Source: Plutella xylostella (taxonomy: Eukaryota; Arthropoda; Insecta; Lepidoptera; Plutellidae). Taken from it: 64,000 bases of DNA. Of the stretch, positions 63,362-64,000 are shown piece after piece. A model generated the notes under the pieces. It saw nothing but the letters and a program-made list of their open reading frames with translations. It ran no database searches and was not told the origin of the DNA. Position 1 is the first letter of the stretch, and each line of letters opens with the position of its first letter. The DNA lies in NCBI RefSeq assembly GCF_932276165.1, contig NC_064011.1, positions 389,501 through 453,500 of the forward strand, written 5' to 3'. The translations under genes and the position numbers were made by a program.

Positions 63362-64000
63362 CTATGCGGTGATAATGGTGTCTTTGCTCACATCGAAGTT
63401 ATTTACCACCCAGGTTGTCTTCCCACATCCAGGTACCCCGTTCACCCAAGCGATGGTGGGCATCGTCCAGCTATTCCAGGTAGCGTTAATGGTTTCCGCT
63501 TTTGCTAGGATTTTGTCCTCTAGCATAATCCTGGTACACTGAGCTACGACCACCATTTGGTTGTTGTGTGGGAGAGTGAGTTTCGGGATGTTGCGTTCCC
63601 AGGGCACGAATCCGCATTCCTCGCTATAAGCCGCCATATACGCTCCAGTCATTTTGCCTCTGAGGACTTGGCAACTACTGTTATCGTATATGCAGGCTTC
63701 GGCCTCCTCGAGTAAAACTTTTAGCCGGCTTTCGTTCTCTTGCCTGTAGGTCTGCATGATCGTTTTGCAGGACAAGAGATTTACCTGCTTTGTGGCGGTT
63801 GTAATTGCCATAAATTCGATGGCGGCATTCTCTAGATGGTCGTTTGAGGTGGTAGCTGTTTTCAGCTTCGGTGGGACCACCTGGCCCATATCCGCTCGAG
63901 TAATTTTCCTCTGGGCAAGCCTTTTTCCAGTTTTAGGTTCTCTGGAGATTTGGCGCCTCTCGGGTGTCCTCTGTGGTTTTCCTATAAGGCTTGAGGCAGC
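63362..64000 (-). CDS. viral replicase fragment with helicase motif I (partial, off window edge)
   Basis: From the first ATG at 63889 it is 175 codons, but the same frame stays open for another 38 codons to the edge, so the start is outside. The upstream part is basic and polar (many Arg, Lys, Gln), fitting the linker between methyltransferase and helicase. A conserved-looking block with CGFVPWERNIPKL sits at about residues 92-104 from the ATG. The Walker A motif GVPGCGKTT lies at 151-159, preceded by AWVN. The frame ends at a TAG soon after motif I (63362-63364). The following motifs continue in another frame a few bases on, so a single small indel is the simplest explanation. No host-like splice site was evident at the break. 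Confidence 0.75.
   Translation of the reverse strand, partial: AASSLIGKPQRTPERRQISREPKTGKRLAQRKITRADMGQVVPPKLKTATTSNDHLENAAIEFMAITTATKQVNLLSCKTIMQTYRQENESRLKVLLEEAEACIYDNSSCQVLRGKMTGAYMAAYSEECGFVPWERNIPKLTLPHNNQMVVVAQCTRIMLEDKILAKAETINATWNSWTMPTIAWVNGVPGCGKTTWVVNNFDVSKDTIITA

Larger units (their letters stand above)
62569..64000 (-). pseudogene. endogenous viral element: SF1 helicase region of a virga/nege/kita-like replicase
   Basis: Minus-strand copy of the superfamily-1 RNA helicase domain found in replicases of the alphavirus-like supergroup (Virgaviridae-like and related insect viruses). In a virus it unwinds RNA or caps with NTP hydrolysis during replication. Motifs I to VI occur in order across two frames separated by one frameshift near 63352-63365. 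Base composition is clearly more GC-rich than the flank. No polymerase follows: the frame ends in TAG at 62569-62571 and AT-rich host-like sequence begins. The 5' side stays open to the window edge, so the insertion continues beyond 64000. Described as a broken fossil; whether any part is expressed is unknown. Confidence 0.8.

Noticed and set aside
62786..63508. 240-codon plus-strand open frame
   Set aside because: It is the antisense of the viral helicase fragments; the minus strand carries all recognisable motifs and the plus frame spans the frameshift without any domain.

Overview
This 64 kb window looks like moth or butterfly (Lepidoptera) nuclear DNA. It is AT-rich and has no bacterial-type gene layout. 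It is packed with repeats I recognise from lepidopteran genomes: Lep1/Hel-2-type non-autonomous Helitrons ending CTAG-T, tRNA-derived SINEs, RTE-type LINE tails ending in (TGA)n, LINE 3' tails with a small stem-loop, and TA-flanked MITEs. I could not support a single host protein-coding exon. Every convincing open frame belongs to a retrotransposon or to a virus-derived insertion. All family assignments are from memory and reading; no database search was run.

Layout. 1-7 kb: dispersed repeats, two TIR MITEs, SINE and Helitron copies. 7.45-9.13 kb: a 5'-truncated LINE with a 442-codon reverse-transcriptase fragment and a (TTTGA)n tail. 9-16 kb: sparse unique DNA with MITEs, one Helitron and LINE tails. 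16.2-21.35 kb: an apparently complete, intact LINE with a GC-rich internal promoter, a coiled-coil ORF1 with a baculovirus-FP25K-like C-terminus, and a 999-aa endonuclease/reverse transcriptase with all catalytic motifs. 21-56 kb: dense fossil repeats, many nested, with long stretches where I recognise nothing. 56-60 kb: multi-level nested insertions. 62.57-64.0 kb, minus strand: the helicase region of a positive-strand RNA virus replicase (virga/nege/kita-like supergroup), split by one frameshift and running off the window edge.

Repeat labels used below (mine): rep-A, an old ~220 bp repeat ending in 'cacccctctttttgtcgggggttaaa'-like text (described, not quoted in full); Helitron-B; SINE-C (tRNA head, tail with GGGGTAGGCAGAGGTGC or CGTGTGTGAGATGTCC); SINE-D (tRNA head, (TAGAA)n tail); 5S-SINE-F (5S-rRNA-like head, RTE-like tail); RTE-G; MITE-H (TACAGGGTGTTGCAAAAAGG termini); MITE-J; MITE-K; tail-O (LINE 3' end with ATCGCT-TTT-AGCGAT hairpin); tail-P ((TTTGAC)n LINE tail); SINE-Q; rep-R, rep-S, rep-X.

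How they fit together. LINEs provide the machinery: the intact LINE could still be active, and SINE-F copies the 3' end of the RTE family. SINE families share internal modules (SINE-D with 5S-SINE-F; SINE-Q with SINE-C and SINE-D), which points to modular reshuffling. Target-site duplications survive at several nested insertions, so a relative insertion order can be read. The viral helicase segment is flanked on its downstream side by AT-rich, poly(A)-bearing sequence, compatible with retrotransposon-assisted capture, but that link is inference.
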